NCBI RefSeq assembly: GCF_018736145.1
Contig: NZ_CP059997.1
Coordinates: 2,107,501-2,171,500 of the forward strand
Origin: Amycolatopsis sp. CA-230715
Lineage (GTDB): Bacteria > Actinomycetota > Actinomycetes > Mycobacteriales > Pseudonocardiaceae
Length of the DNA stretch: 64,000 nucleotides
Direction: 5' to 3'
Numbering within the stretch: the first letter of the stretch is position 1; every line of letters begins with the position of its first letter. The translations under genes and the position numbers were made by a program. The notes under the pieces are model-generated. The model did not search any database. It worked only from the letters and a program-made list of their open reading frames with translations, and had not been told where the DNA came from. Of this stretch, positions 26,501 through 29,836 are shown one piece after another.

Positions 26501-29500
26501 AGACCTCCCCAGCGCCGCGGGAGTTCCATCGCGGCGACCCGGCCGAAGCCCCACAACTGCGCCTGCACGGGGTCGACCTGCTCACGGCCACCCGTGGAGA
26601 CCGCGCCCCTCGTCAGCGTCCACAGTGCACCGTCGAGACCGGAATCCTCCAGCGCCTGCACCAAGGTGAGCGTGCCGGAGAGGTCCAGCAGGGACACGAC
26701 ACCGGTCGGTGCCTGGTCCGCCGCGGCCGCGCGGAGGCGTTCGGCGACCGCGGCGCGGTCCAGGCCGGTTGCCGCCAGTTCGATCCGGACGACCTCGGCG
26801 CCGTGCGCAGCGAGCGCATCTGCCACCGGGTGTTCGCCGACGGCGTCGGTGGACACCACGAGCCAGGTCCCGGACAGTACCGCGGGCCCCGGGGTGAGCG
26901 GCTGCCAGGAGATCCGGTACCGCCAGCCATCCACAGTGGACTGCTCGCGGCGCCGACGACGCCACGCCGACAACGCGGGCAACACTGCACTGAGCGGATC
27001 ATCCACCCCCACCTGCAACGTGCTCGCCAGCACCTGCAGATCCTCCCGCTCGACCGCGTCCCAGAACTGGGCGTCGACGGCATCGACGGGGGCGGCGTCT
27101 TCGGGGAGTTCGTCGGGGTTTTCCAGCCAGTAGCGCCGGTTCTGGAAGGCGTAGGTCGGCAAGTCCACGCGGCGCGCGCCGGTGCCGTCGAAGTAGGCAG
27201 GCCAGTCGATCCGCACACCAGCGGTGTGCAACCGGCCCAGTGCGGCGGTGAGGGCCTCCGCCTCGTCCCGGTCGCGGCGCAGCGCGGGCACCACGGCGAC
27301 GTCCGAAACGGACTCCTGCGCCATCCCGGTGAGGATCCCGTCCGGGCCCAGCTCCAGGAACGCCGAAACCCCTTGTGCGCGCAGCGATCGCACGCCGTCC
27401 GCGAACCGCACCGCCTGGCGCACGTGCCGCATCCAGTACGCCGGGTCGGTCACTTCGGCGGCCGACAGCACCGCACCGGTCACATTGGACACCACGGCGA
27501 GCTTCGGCTGGTGGAACGAAAGCCCTTCCGCGATGCGCTGGAACTCCGCGAGCATCGGTTCCATCCGCGGCGAGTGGAACGCGTGCGAAACCTTGAGGCG
27601 CTTGGTCTTCCACTCCCACGCCGACTCGAACCCGGCGATCACGTCCTCGTCACCAGCGACCACGACCGACCTCGGCCCGTTGATCGCCGCGATGGACACC
27701 CGGTCCTCAAGCCCTTCCAGCAAGGGCTTGATCTCCTCCTCGGAGGCCTGCACCGAAAGCATGGCACCGCCCGCGGGCAGCGCCTGCATCAACCGGCCCC
27801 GAGCCGCCACCAACGTCGCAGCGTCCTCAAGCGACAGCACGCCCGCCACATGCGCGGCGGTCAGCTCACCGATCGAATGCCCGGTCACGAACTCGGGACG
27901 CACGCCCCACGACTCGACAAGACGGTAGAGCGCGACTTCCAGCGCGAACAAGGAAGCCTGCGTGTACTGGGTCTGGTCGAGCGGCTCGCCGTCCTCGGCG
28001 AACATCAGCTCCTTGACGGACCGGTCGAGATGGGTGTCCAGATGCGCGCACACGGTATCGAGCGCGTCCGCGAAAACGGGGAACTCCCCATATAGCTCGC
28101 GACCCATGCCCGCACGCTGAGAACCCTGACCAGAGAACAACACCGCCGCGACGGCGGTACCCCTGGCCACCCCGGTGACGACGTTCCCCGCGGCGCCGCC
28201 CTCGGCGAGCGCGGTGAGGCCGCGCCGGAACTCGTCGTGGTCGCGGCCGACCACCACGGCGCGGTGTTCGAGCGTCGCGCGGGTGGTCGCGAGCGAGAGC
28301 GCCACGTCCGCCACGTCGTCCACAGTGGACACGAGGTGGGCGGCCTGCGCGCGCAGTGCGTCGGGCGTCTTACCGGCCAGCACCCAGGGCACAGGACGGG
28401 TCGGGGGTTCACGATCCTCCGCTGGTGCGACAACAGCGGGCGCCTGTTCGAGGATCGTGTGCACGTTGGTGCCACTGATGCCGAACGACGAGATCGCCGC
28501 ACGGCGCGGCCGGTCCACTTCCGGCCAGTCGACGTTCTCGGTGAGCAGGGAGACCGCGCCCGCGGTCCAGTCCACGTGCGGGCTCGGCTCGTCGATGTGC
28601 AGGCTGCGCGGCAGCACCCCGTGCCGCATGGCGAGGACCATCTTCATCAGCCCGGCCACCCCGGCCGCGGCCTGGGTGTGCCCGATGTTCGACTTCACCG
28701 AGCCCAGCCACAGCGGCCGGTCCCCAGCGCGCTTCCGGCCGTAGGTCGCGAGCAACGCCTGCGCCTCGATCGGGTCGCCGAGCGTGGTCCCCGTTCCGTG
28801 CGCCTCCACAGCGTCCACATCGGACGCCGACAGCCCGGCACCGGTCAGCGCCTGCCGGATCACCCGCTGCTGCGCGGGACCGTTCGGGGCGGTCAGCCCG
28901 TTCGAGGCGCCGTCCTGGTTCACCGCGCTGCCCCGGACGACGGCGAGCACGTCGTGCCCGTTGCGGCGCGCGTCGGACAACCGTTCCACCAGGAGCAGGC
29001 CGACACCTTCGGACCACCCGGTGCCGTCGGCCGAGGCGGCGAACGGCTTGCAGCGGCCGTCGGGGGAAAGCCCGCGCTGCTTGCTGAATTCGATGAACGC
29101 GGCGGGGCTCGACATCACGGTGACACCGCCCGCCACCGCCATCGAGCACTCGCCGGACCGCAGCGCCTGCACGGCGAGGTGCAGCGCCACCAAAGAGGAC
29201 GAACACGCGGTGTCCAAAGTGACCGCGGGGCCCTCGAGACCGAAGGTGTAGGCGACGCGGCCGGAGACGACACTGCTGACGTTCCCGGTCAGCAGGTGGC
29301 CTTCGACGCCTTCGGGCAACGCGGTCAGCTCGGCGCCGTAGGGCTGGTTGGAGGCGCCGATGAAGACGCCGACCTGGCTGCCCCGGATCCCGGTCGGCGA
29401 CAGGCCAGCGCGTTCGAACAGCTCCCACGACGCCTCCAGCAGCAGCCGCTGCTGGGGGTCCATGGCGAGGGCTTCGCGCGGGGAAATCCCGAACAGCTCG

Positions 29501-29823
29501 GGGTCGAACTGGTCGGCGTCGTGGACAAAACCGCCCTCGCGCGTGTAGGTGCTGCCGGACTGGTCCGGGTCGGCGTCGAAGAGCCCTTCGAGGTCCCAGC
29601 CCCGGTTCGACGGGAACGGCGTGATCGCGTCACCGCCGGAAGCCACCAGGTCCCACAGCTGCTCGGGAGTGGCGACGCCGCCGGGGAAGCGGCAGCTCAT
29701 GCCGACGATCGCGATCGGCTCCCTGGCGGCGTTGACCAGTTGCTGGTTCTGCTTGCGGAGCTGGTCCCGCTCCTTCACCGAAGCCCGGAGGGCCTCGACG
29801 ACCTTGTCCTGCGATGCCGCCAT
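5596..29823 (-). CDS. Type I modular PKS, gene C (5 modules)
   Basis: This is a pentamodular PKS of 8075 residues. I chose ATG at 29823 because GAGGG lies 8 nt upstream and it gives the usual docking start (MAASQDKVVEALRA). An in-frame GTG at 29832 would add three residues and sits 2 nt after gene B's stop. Modules 1 to 4 are KS-AT-KR-ACP; module 5 is KS-AT-DH-ER-KR-ACP. Key residues: C1 KS Cys207, AT Ser650, KR Tyr1304, ACP Ser1471; C2 Cys1701, Ser2146, Tyr2816, Ser2983; C3 Cys3201, Ser3644, Tyr4268, Ser4425; C4 Cys4655, Ser5098, Tyr5763, Ser5931; C5 Cys6153, Ser6596, DH His6894/Asp7059, ER NADPH loop near 7465, KR Tyr7790, ACP Ser7958. All five ATs are malonyl-type. The tail (about 7990-8075) has an acidic docking helix (DDEMFDFIGKEFGIS) matching gene D's N-terminus. 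Predicted output is four acetate-derived carbinols and one methylene. Confidence 0.98.
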   Translation of the reverse strand: MAASQDKVVEALRASVKERDQLRKQNQQLVNAAREPIAIVGMSCRFPGGVATPEQLWDLVASGGDAITPFPSNRGWDLEGLFDADPDQSGSTYTREGGFVHDADQFDPELFGISPREALAMDPQQRLLLEASWELFERAGLSPTGIRGSQVGVFIGASNQPYGAELTALPEGVEGHLLTGNVSSVVSGRVAYTFGLEGPAVTLDTACSSSLVALHLAVQALRSGECSMAVAGGVTVMSSPAAFIEFSKQRGLSPDGRCKPFAASADGTGWSEGVGLLLVERLSDARRNGHDVLAVVRGSAVNQDGASNGLTAPNGPAQQRVIRQALTGAGLSASDVDAVEAHGTGTTLGDPIEAQALLATYGRKRAGDRPLWLGSVKSNIGHTQAAAGVAGLMKMVLAMRHGVLPRSLHIDEPSPHVDWTAGAVSLLTENVDWPEVDRPRRAAISSFGISGTNVHTILEQAPAVVAPAEDREPPTRPVPWVLAGKTPDALRAQAAHLVSTVDDVADVALSLATTRATLEHRAVVVGRDHDEFRRGLTALAEGGAAGNVVTGVARGTAVAAVLFSGQGSQRAGMGRELYGEFPVFADALDTVCAHLDTHLDRSVKELMFAEDGEPLDQTQYTQASLFALEVALYRLVESWGVRPEFVTGHSIGELTAAHVAGVLSLEDAATLVAARGRLMQALPAGGAMLSVQASEEEIKPLLEGLEDRVSIAAINGPRSVVVAGDEDVIAGFESAWEWKTKRLKVSHAFHSPRMEPMLAEFQRIAEGLSFHQPKLAVVSNVTGAVLSAAEVTDPAYWMRHVRQAVRFADGVRSLRAQGVSAFLELGPDGILTGMAQESVSDVAVVPALRRDRDEAEALTAALGRLHTAGVRIDWPAYFDGTGARRVDLPTYAFQNRRYWLENPDELPEDAAPVDAVDAQFWDAVEREDLQVLASTLQVGVDDPLSAVLPALSAWRRRRREQSTVDGWRYRISWQPLTPGPAVLSGTWLVVSTDAVGEHPVADALAAHGAEVVRIELAATGLDRAAVAERLRAAAADQAPTGVVSLLDLSGTLTLVQALEDSGLDGALWTLTRGAVSTGGREQVDPVQAQLWGFGRVAAMELPRRWGGLVDLPADPDERAWSRLVSVLAGGGEDQVAVRPSGVFGRRLVRAPGAGAEWTPRGTVLVTGGTGALGARVARWLVASGAEHVVLTSRRGRDAVGAVELEADLVAAGARVTIVACDVADRDAVAALLEQVPVDAVVHTAGIVDDGVLDSLTPERVARVLQPKVAGAVNLHELTAGMDLSAFVLFSSFSGTVGSPGQAGYAAANAFLDALAEQRHAEGLPATSIAWGPWAGGGMADAEVVDQRARRGGVPPLSPDQALLALGQAVASGDPFVAVADVVWDRFGAGVLSARPSALLGDLPEMRALLAAEAPAEVGGSEFLGQLAGLSAGERHEALLDLVRAYAAAVLAYPGPESVDPERAFRDLGFDSLTALEFRNQLGAATGLALPATIVFDYPTPDVLAVHLADELGGAEAVTARTVSSVPADEPIAIIGMSCRFPGGVSSPEELWQLVVSGTDAMGPFPADRGWDAGGLYRPDPGNGSPDEGGFLRDAGEFDPAFFGISPREALAMDPQQRLLLEASWEAFERAGIDPAAVRGTSTGVFAGTNGQDYAAGFAMSPGASDGVEGFLGMGNAAAVVSGRVSYVFGLEGPAVTVDTACSSSLVALHLAAQALRSGECTMALAGGVTVMSTPSTFVEFSRQRGLASNGRCKAFAAAADGTGWGEGVGMLLVERLSDAQRNGHRILAVVRGSAINQDGASNGLTAPNGPSQQRVIRRALANARLDASDVDAVEAHGTGTTLGDPIEAQALLATYGKDRGEPLWLGSVKSNFGHTQAAAGVAGVIKMVMAMRHGVLPATLHVDEPTPHVDWSAGAVSLVTETMPWPETGAPRRAAISAFGVSGTNAHTIIEQAPAAEAVVPVSQETGVLPFVLSGKGAETVRDQATRLLSHVDGNPELSIADLGFSLATTRARFDHRAVVLGSDRDELRRGLETVVTQGSSAAVLDGVATARAKSAILFSGQGSQRAGMGRELYGEFPVFASALDAVCVELDRSLDRPVKELMFAGDGELLDQTQYTQASLFALEVALYRLVESWGIRPDFVTGHSIGELTAAHVAGVLSLEDAAALVAARGRLMQALPTGGAMLSVQATEADIAPLLEGLEDKVSIAAVNGPRSVVVAGDEDVIAGFESAWTWKTKRLTVSHAFHSPRMEPMLAEFRRIAEGLSFQEPQIPVVSNVTGATADVTDPEYWVRHVRETVRFADGVRYLADQGVSAFLELGPDGVLTGMASESLSDAALVPALRRDRDEPRALVTAVAGLHVAGVAVDWAAFFAPTGAVAVDLPTYAFQRQRYWPEAGLLPVASDAPDAGFWDAVEREDLESLAETLRIDGDQPFSAVLPALSSWRRQRRDQSTVDDWRYRVTWKPLDTTGEGILTGRWLLVVPAGHDGDWADEALTAAGAQVSVLHLDEDDLDREALAGRLRDEAPLSGVVSLLGTDERASAEFPVVPAGVAGTLVLAQAMADAGLESPLWSVTSGAVSIGGSDRLGSPAQALVWGLGRVIGLEQPRRWGGLIDVPETVDERARARFVSALAGIADEDQVAVRSSGAFGRRLVTAATGDAPPVREWRPQGTVLVTGGTGALGAQVARWLARRGAQHLVLTSRRGWEADGVDALAAELTELGSAVTVEACDTADRDALADVLASIPAEYPLTAVVHAAGVGQSAAVTDTGVGEFADVVSAKVAGAAHLDELLGDTELDAFVLFSSNSGVWGSGDQGAYSAGNAFLDALAEQRRARGLTATSVAWGAWAGGGLASGELAEAHLRRRGIAVMAPELALSGLAAAVEHDDTCVVVADVDWELFAPTFTAARPRPLIGDLPAVKRALAESEPDGDPGSVLAHRISGLPEAERRRTVLELVRAEAAAVLGYAGAQQVEPGRAFRELGFDSLTSVEMRNRLTAATGLRLPSTAVFDHPTPVALADFLLAQVVGADAVPVTAPGAAGADEPIAIVGMSCRFPGGISSPEDLWQLVLAGGDGISVSPADRGWRLNPEDAPEGGFVYDATEFDPSLFGISPREAVVMDPQQRLLLESAWEALERAGVDPHSVRGTRTGVFAGASASGYGIGVKLPEGAEGFSLTGSAGSVVSGRVSYALGLEGPSLTVDTACSSSLVALHLACQALRSGECSMALAGGVAVMATAGAFAEFERQGGLAGDGRCKSFSDDADGTGWGEGVGMLLVERLSDARRNGHTVLAVVRGSAVNSDGASNGLTAPNGPAQQRVIRDALANARLSASDVDAVEAHGTGTVLGDPIEAQAVLATYGQDREEPLLLGSVKSNLGHTQAAAGVAGIIKMVMAMRHGTLPKTLHLGTPSSHVDWSAGAVSLLADAVAWPETGAPRRAAVSAFGVSGTNAHTILEQAPAIDAVVVDRPVVDRPVAWPLSGKSADAVRAQAVRLLSRVDEFADFDVALSLATTRAALEHRAVVLGRDRETLLGGLRAIADGEIAASVVSGVARGETASAVLFSGQGSQRAGMGRELYGEFPVFADALDAVCAHLDTHLDRPIKELMFAEDGELLDQTQYTQASLFALEVALYRLVESWGIRPNFVTGHSIGELTAAHVAGVLSLEDAAALVAARGRLMQALPTGGAMLSVQATEDEITPLLEGLEERVSIAAINGPRSIVVAGDEDIIAGFASSWEWKTKRLAVSHAFHSPRMEPMLAEFRKVAESLRFEAPGIPVVSNVTGAVADVTDPGYWVRHVREAVRFADGVRYLEGQGVSAFLELGPDGVLTGMAGDSIESATLSTALRRDRDGADTLTAAVAGLHAAGVPVDWRAFYAGTGARTVDLPTYAFQRQRYWLDAAEEGGVGDAVDARFWDAIEREDFGSMNLDGDQPLREALPALSSWRNQLREQSVVDGLRYAVVWKPLSVSGQVSGRWLAIGEVPALPGADLVRVDLGERADLAATLGDLEPGFAGVLVAADLYGFVAAVQALQDADVDARIWGVTRGAVAVGTEGADPDAALVWGAARSVALEYPLRWGGMVDLPPAPDERTAGRFASAVGSGEPEVAVRGGGLFARRLAPAPSPVDVPEWTPDGTVLVTGATGALGAHVARWLAGRGVPGIVLMSRRGRDADGAAELAEELTAAGVAVSFAAADAADRDAVAAVLAEHEVRGVVHAAGVVDDGVVGSLTADRIAAVLRPKADAARVLHELTTDLDFFVVFSSVAGVWGGAGQASYAAANAYLDALVAQRRADGLAGTAIAWGPWAGGGMAAAGGIEDRALRGGLTPLRPELAVKALEGALAADDGSVTVADVDWSVFGAGRTAGLLADLVEARSIELAEVTGFASRVAGLPRAEAADEVLGVVRSLVAAVLGYGSADEVDADRAFRDLGFDSLTALELRNQLGAAVERSLPATLVFDYPTPLVLADHLVDELAGAGATPSAVVSAVAPDEPIAIVGMACRFPGGVSTPEQFWDLVLSGTDALSEFPSDRGWDLASLYDPDPDRAGTSYVREGGFLHGASGFDPVFFGISPREALAMDPQQRLLLETAWEAFERAGIDPATVRGSATGVFAGTNGQDYSTNVALSEENLEGHQGTGNAASVVSGRVSYVFGLEGPSLTVDTACSASLVALHLAAQALRSGECDLALAGGATVMATPGTFTEFSRQRGLATDGRCKAFAEAADGTGWGEGAGLLLVERLSDARRNGRRILAVVRGSAVNQDGASNGLTAPNGPAQQRVIRQALASARLEPSEVDAVEAHGTGTKLGDPIEAQALLATYGQDREKPLWLGSVKSNIGHTQAAAGVAGIIKMVMALRHGVLPPTLHVDEPSSHVDWSAGAVSLLTEATAWPRTGAPRRAGVSSFGVSGTNAHTILEQAPEAEVPEPAEPTAAVPWLLSAKNPEALAAQAAALRAHLDRVDHSAADVAHTLATARTRFDHRAVVVGADREALLSGLAALADGTPSANVVTGNAAGRAKSAVLFSGQGSQRAGMGRELYGEFPVFADALDAVCAELDKSLDRPVKELMFADDGELLDQTQYTQASLFALEVALYRLVESWGVRPDFVTGHSIGELTAAHVAGALSLEDAAALVAARGRLMQALPSGGAMLSVQATEAEITPLLEGLEERVSIAAINGPRSVVIAGDEEVIAGFEASWEWKTKRLAVSHAFHSPRIEPMLAEFREIARGLSFQEPKLPVVSNVTGALAKVTDPEYWVRHVREAVRFADGVRYLEDEGVTAFLELGPDGVLTGMARESVESATLVTALRRDRDEPQTLITALAGLHVAGVPIGWPLPGRVVDLPTYAFQRQRYWLDLPTAESFRAAGTADAVDARFWDAVEREDLEALAGTLEVDGDRSALGDVLPVLSSWRKQRISRSTMDDWRYAITWKPLTTGSAALSGTWLVVTGPDEAPSWVADAISAAGAEVELLELADADREEIAAKLAAFDELSGVVSLLGADETPSEAHPALPTGLARTLALVQAMADSGLDRPLWLVTHDGVSVGKADSPATPAQARVWGFGRVIGLEHPRRWGGLVDLPVEGDQRARGRFAAVLAGIGDEDQLAVRDSGVFARRLVRSPLGDRAPVREWRPQGTVLVTGGTGALGGHVARWAAEHGAEHLVLTSRRGRDAAGAAELEAELTALGARVTIAACDVADRESVRALLDEHGPMSAVVHAAGVGQATALTDMGFADAGYVLDAKVTGALNLDELLGDAELDAFVLFSSNAGVWGSGTQAAYAAANHALDALAEQRRARGLTATSIAWGAWGGGGLAAGEAAEDHLRRRGVLPMAPELAVSALVRSVEHDETFVAVADVVWAKFVPGFTAERARPLIDEIPEVRDAIAAAQPDVASTGSAFANRLAGLADGERRSTVLELVRAEAAAVLGFAGPREISPAQAFRDLGFDSLTAVEVRTRLAAATGLKLPSSLVFDYPNATVLAEHILAEVTGGESSAAAPAAVAVAADEPIAIVGMSCRLPGGVASPEQFWDLLVEGRDAISTFPGNRGWPIDPASDEVPVGGFVEGATDFDATLFGISPREALAMDPQQRLLLEASWEALERAGVDPLSLRGSQTGVFAGASSSGYGTGLASVPEGVEGYLLTGTAGSVVSGRVSYALGLEGPAVTVDTACSSSLVALHLACQALRQGECTMALAGGVAVMATPAAFVEFDRQGGLAGDGRCKSFSESADGTGWGEGVGMLLVERLSDARRNGHEVLAVVRGSAVNQDGASNGLTAPNGPSQQRVIRQALASARLAPSDVDAVEAHGTGTVLGDPIEAQALLATYGQDRERPLLLGSVKSNIAHTQAAAGVAGVIKAVLTLQRGVLPKSLHSGDPTSHVDWTAGAVSLLAENTPWPETGAPRRAGVSAFGVSGTNAHAILEQAVEEPAPEVARPAAAGPVPWVLSGKTEAAMRAQASILASAVDSENDLDVAYSLATTRASLENRAVVTGNDRDELLRGLSALAGGTPAGNVVTGVARGEGRSAVLFTGQGSQRAGMGRELYAAFPAFADALDAVCAHVDKHVDRPVKALMFGEDAETLGQTQYTQVALFALEVALYRLVESWGVRPDFVAGHSIGEVTAAHVAGVLSLEDAAELVAARGRLMQALPSGGAMLSVQATEKDVVPLLEGHQDRVSIAAVNGPTSIVIAGEAEAVAEIESNLTAKTKRLAVSHAFHSPLMEPMLDEFRRVVEGLAFEAPRIPVVSNVTGGVADVTEPGYWVRHVREAVRFADGVRHLEEQGVTTFLELGPDGVLTGMARESTETATLVTALRRDRGEVEALVAAVARLHASGVVVDWPAYFAGTGARTVPLPTYAFQRERFWLDFTVGGADMSSAGVASAAHPLLGAAVELPEGGGCVFTGRISLTTHPWLSGHALGGTVLVPGTALVELAIRAGDELGYGALEDLTLELPLVMPEQGAMLLRVVLGEATDDGRRSLALYSRAESDSDGPWNRNAVGGLTETVPEPAMDLMAWPPAGADVVSTDDMYAGLAESGFTYGPAFSGLRTVWATADAVFAEIELPKEFHDDAARFGIHPALFDAALHPLGLGVLATGNDSSGPGLPFAWTGVTLYAKQATALRVKVSAAPSGGVTIFAADANGAPVAFVESLVQRPAATERLVAPTSSAQHDSLYEVSWDAVAPATGSGSVVVLGEDALGIGAESYPDLDAMPEADFVAVAIVPKSTVDADGVRAATADVLELLQRWLAEDRFADAKLVVCTRGAVAVAGEPVTDLAGATVWGLVKSAQAENPGRIVLADLGEGTAPAVADLVATGEPQLAVRGDSVFAPRFARVGTSSLVPPADGPWRLDVTTPGTIDNLALVPCPQVLQEVPAGQIRIAVRATGVNFRDVLITLGMYPGEAVMGTEAAGVVLEVGAGVEGLEPGDRVMGVVEFGFGPVAVADARMVARVPDGWSFEQAASTPAVFLTAYYGLVELANTQPGQSVLVHAAAGGVGMASVQLAKHLGAEVYGTASPGKWDVLREMGLDDEHLASSRDLDFERRFPSGIDVVVNSLTGDFTDASLRLMRHGGTFVELGKADPRDPAMVAAEHGGVAYRSFDLGDPGPAGIEKMFVDLLALFEKGVLAPLPVKTWDVRRAGEAFRYISQAKHVGKVVLTMPCALDPDGTVLVTGATGTLGSLVARHLVTERGVKHLVLASRRGRDAEGAAELEAELSATGAEVTVVACDAADRESLRSVLDGIALDHPLTGVVHTAGVLDDGIVSSLTPERLEKVLRPKVDAALNLHELTRGTDLAQFTLYSSIAGVLGGAGQGNYAAANSFLDALSGQRRAEGLAGQSLAWGMWAQSSGMTGELSDADLKRMGRGGIVPLASEQGLALFDASSTVDEAVVVPARLDTDSLKTADPASLPALFRGLVRAGRRAAAGSSAPDGGALADRLAGLIADEQVELLLDLVRAYAAAVLGHAGPEAIDPSLPFQELGFDSLTAVEFRNQVNAATGLRLPATLVFDYPTPAALADHLREKLAPAGGEANAGLAELDRLEALLSADSLDGVLRARITAKLRALASEWGSAEESEAVADELDAATDDEMFDFIGKEFGIS
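5835..11856 (-). other. PKS module C5: KS-AT(malonyl)-DH-ER-KR-ACP, fully reducing
   Basis: KS Cys 11365-11367, with KSNIAH in place of KSNIGH. AT Ser 10036-10038 (GHSIGE, HAFH), malonyl-type but sequence-divergent from the other malonyl ATs. DH His 9142-9144 in the intact motif HALGGTVLVP, and Asp 8647-8649 in HPALFDAALHP. ER has HAAAGGVGM at about 7431 and Tyr in LGMYPG. KR Tyr 6454-6456 with LDD, B-type. ACP Ser 5950-5952. All reductive motifs look intact, so a methylene at the beta-carbon is expected. Confidence 0.95.
11930..16377 (-). other. PKS module C4: KS-AT(malonyl)-KR(A-type)-ACP
   Basis: KS Cys 15859-15861 (TACSAS); AT Ser 14530-14532 (GHSIGE, HAFH), malonyl-type; KR Tyr 12535-12537 with Trp at minus 8 and no LDD, A-type; ACP Ser 12031-12033. 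After the KR Tyr the loop reads YAAANHALDAL, with His where other modules have a hydrophobic or aromatic residue. Expected unit is an acetate-derived hydroxyl. Confidence 0.93.
16430..20703 (-). other. PKS module C3: KS-AT(malonyl)-KR(mixed fingerprint)-ACP
   Basis: KS Cys 20221-20223; AT Ser 18892-18894 (GHSIGE, HAFH), malonyl-type; KR Tyr 17020-17022; ACP Ser 16549-16551. The KR shows both VDD (B-type mark) and Trp at minus 8 (AGVWGGAG, A-type mark), so stereochemistry cannot be called from the motifs alone. Catalytic Ser and Tyr are present. The KS has the YALGLEGP and RQGGLAGDG signature. Confidence 0.92.
20755..25239 (-). other. PKS module C2: KS-AT(malonyl)-KR(A-type)-ACP
   Basis: KS Cys 24721-24723; AT Ser 23386-23388 (GHSIGE, HAFH), malonyl-type; KR Tyr 21376-21378 with Trp at minus 8 (SGVWGSG), no LDD, Gln at minus 3, A1-like; ACP Ser 20875-20877 (LGFDSLTSVEM). 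Expected unit is an acetate-derived hydroxyl of A-type configuration. Confidence 0.94.
25300..29721 (-). other. PKS module C1: KS-AT(malonyl)-KR-ACP
   Basis: KS Cys 29203-29205 (LDTACSSS, Leu instead of Val); AT Ser 27874-27876 (GHSIGE, HAFH), malonyl-type; KR Tyr 25912-25914 with VDD, no Trp at minus 8, B-type; ACP Ser 25411-25413. Expected unit is an acetate-derived hydroxyl. The KR half is a close copy of module B1's, including a 114-bp stretch with one mismatch. Confidence 0.94.
25940..27060 (-). repeat. Near-identical KR DNA shared by C1 and B1 (part also in D1)
   Basis: C1 25940-26053 matches B1 44425-44538 over 114 bp with one mismatch. C1 26252-26343 matches B1 44740-44831 with one mismatch. 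C1 26991-27060 matches B1 45530-45600 closely. A segment of D1 (about 1831-1958) matches C1 (about 26080-26206). This fits recent duplication or gene conversion of KR regions inside the cluster. Confidence 0.75.
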
Positions 29824-29831
29824 CTTCCGCA

Positions 29832-29836
29832 CCCTC
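29832..29836 (-). promoter_or_regulatory. Ribosome binding site of gene C overlapping gene B stop
   Basis: GAGGG overlaps gene B's TGA (29835-29837) and lies 8 nt before the ATG at 29823. This favours that ATG over the GTG at 29832 and suggests translational coupling of B and C. Confidence 0.6.

Noticed and set aside
29824..29832. GTG at 29832 as the start of gene C
   Set aside because: It is possible, but the ATG at 29823 has a better-spaced GAGGG and gives the usual length before the VVEALRA docking helix.
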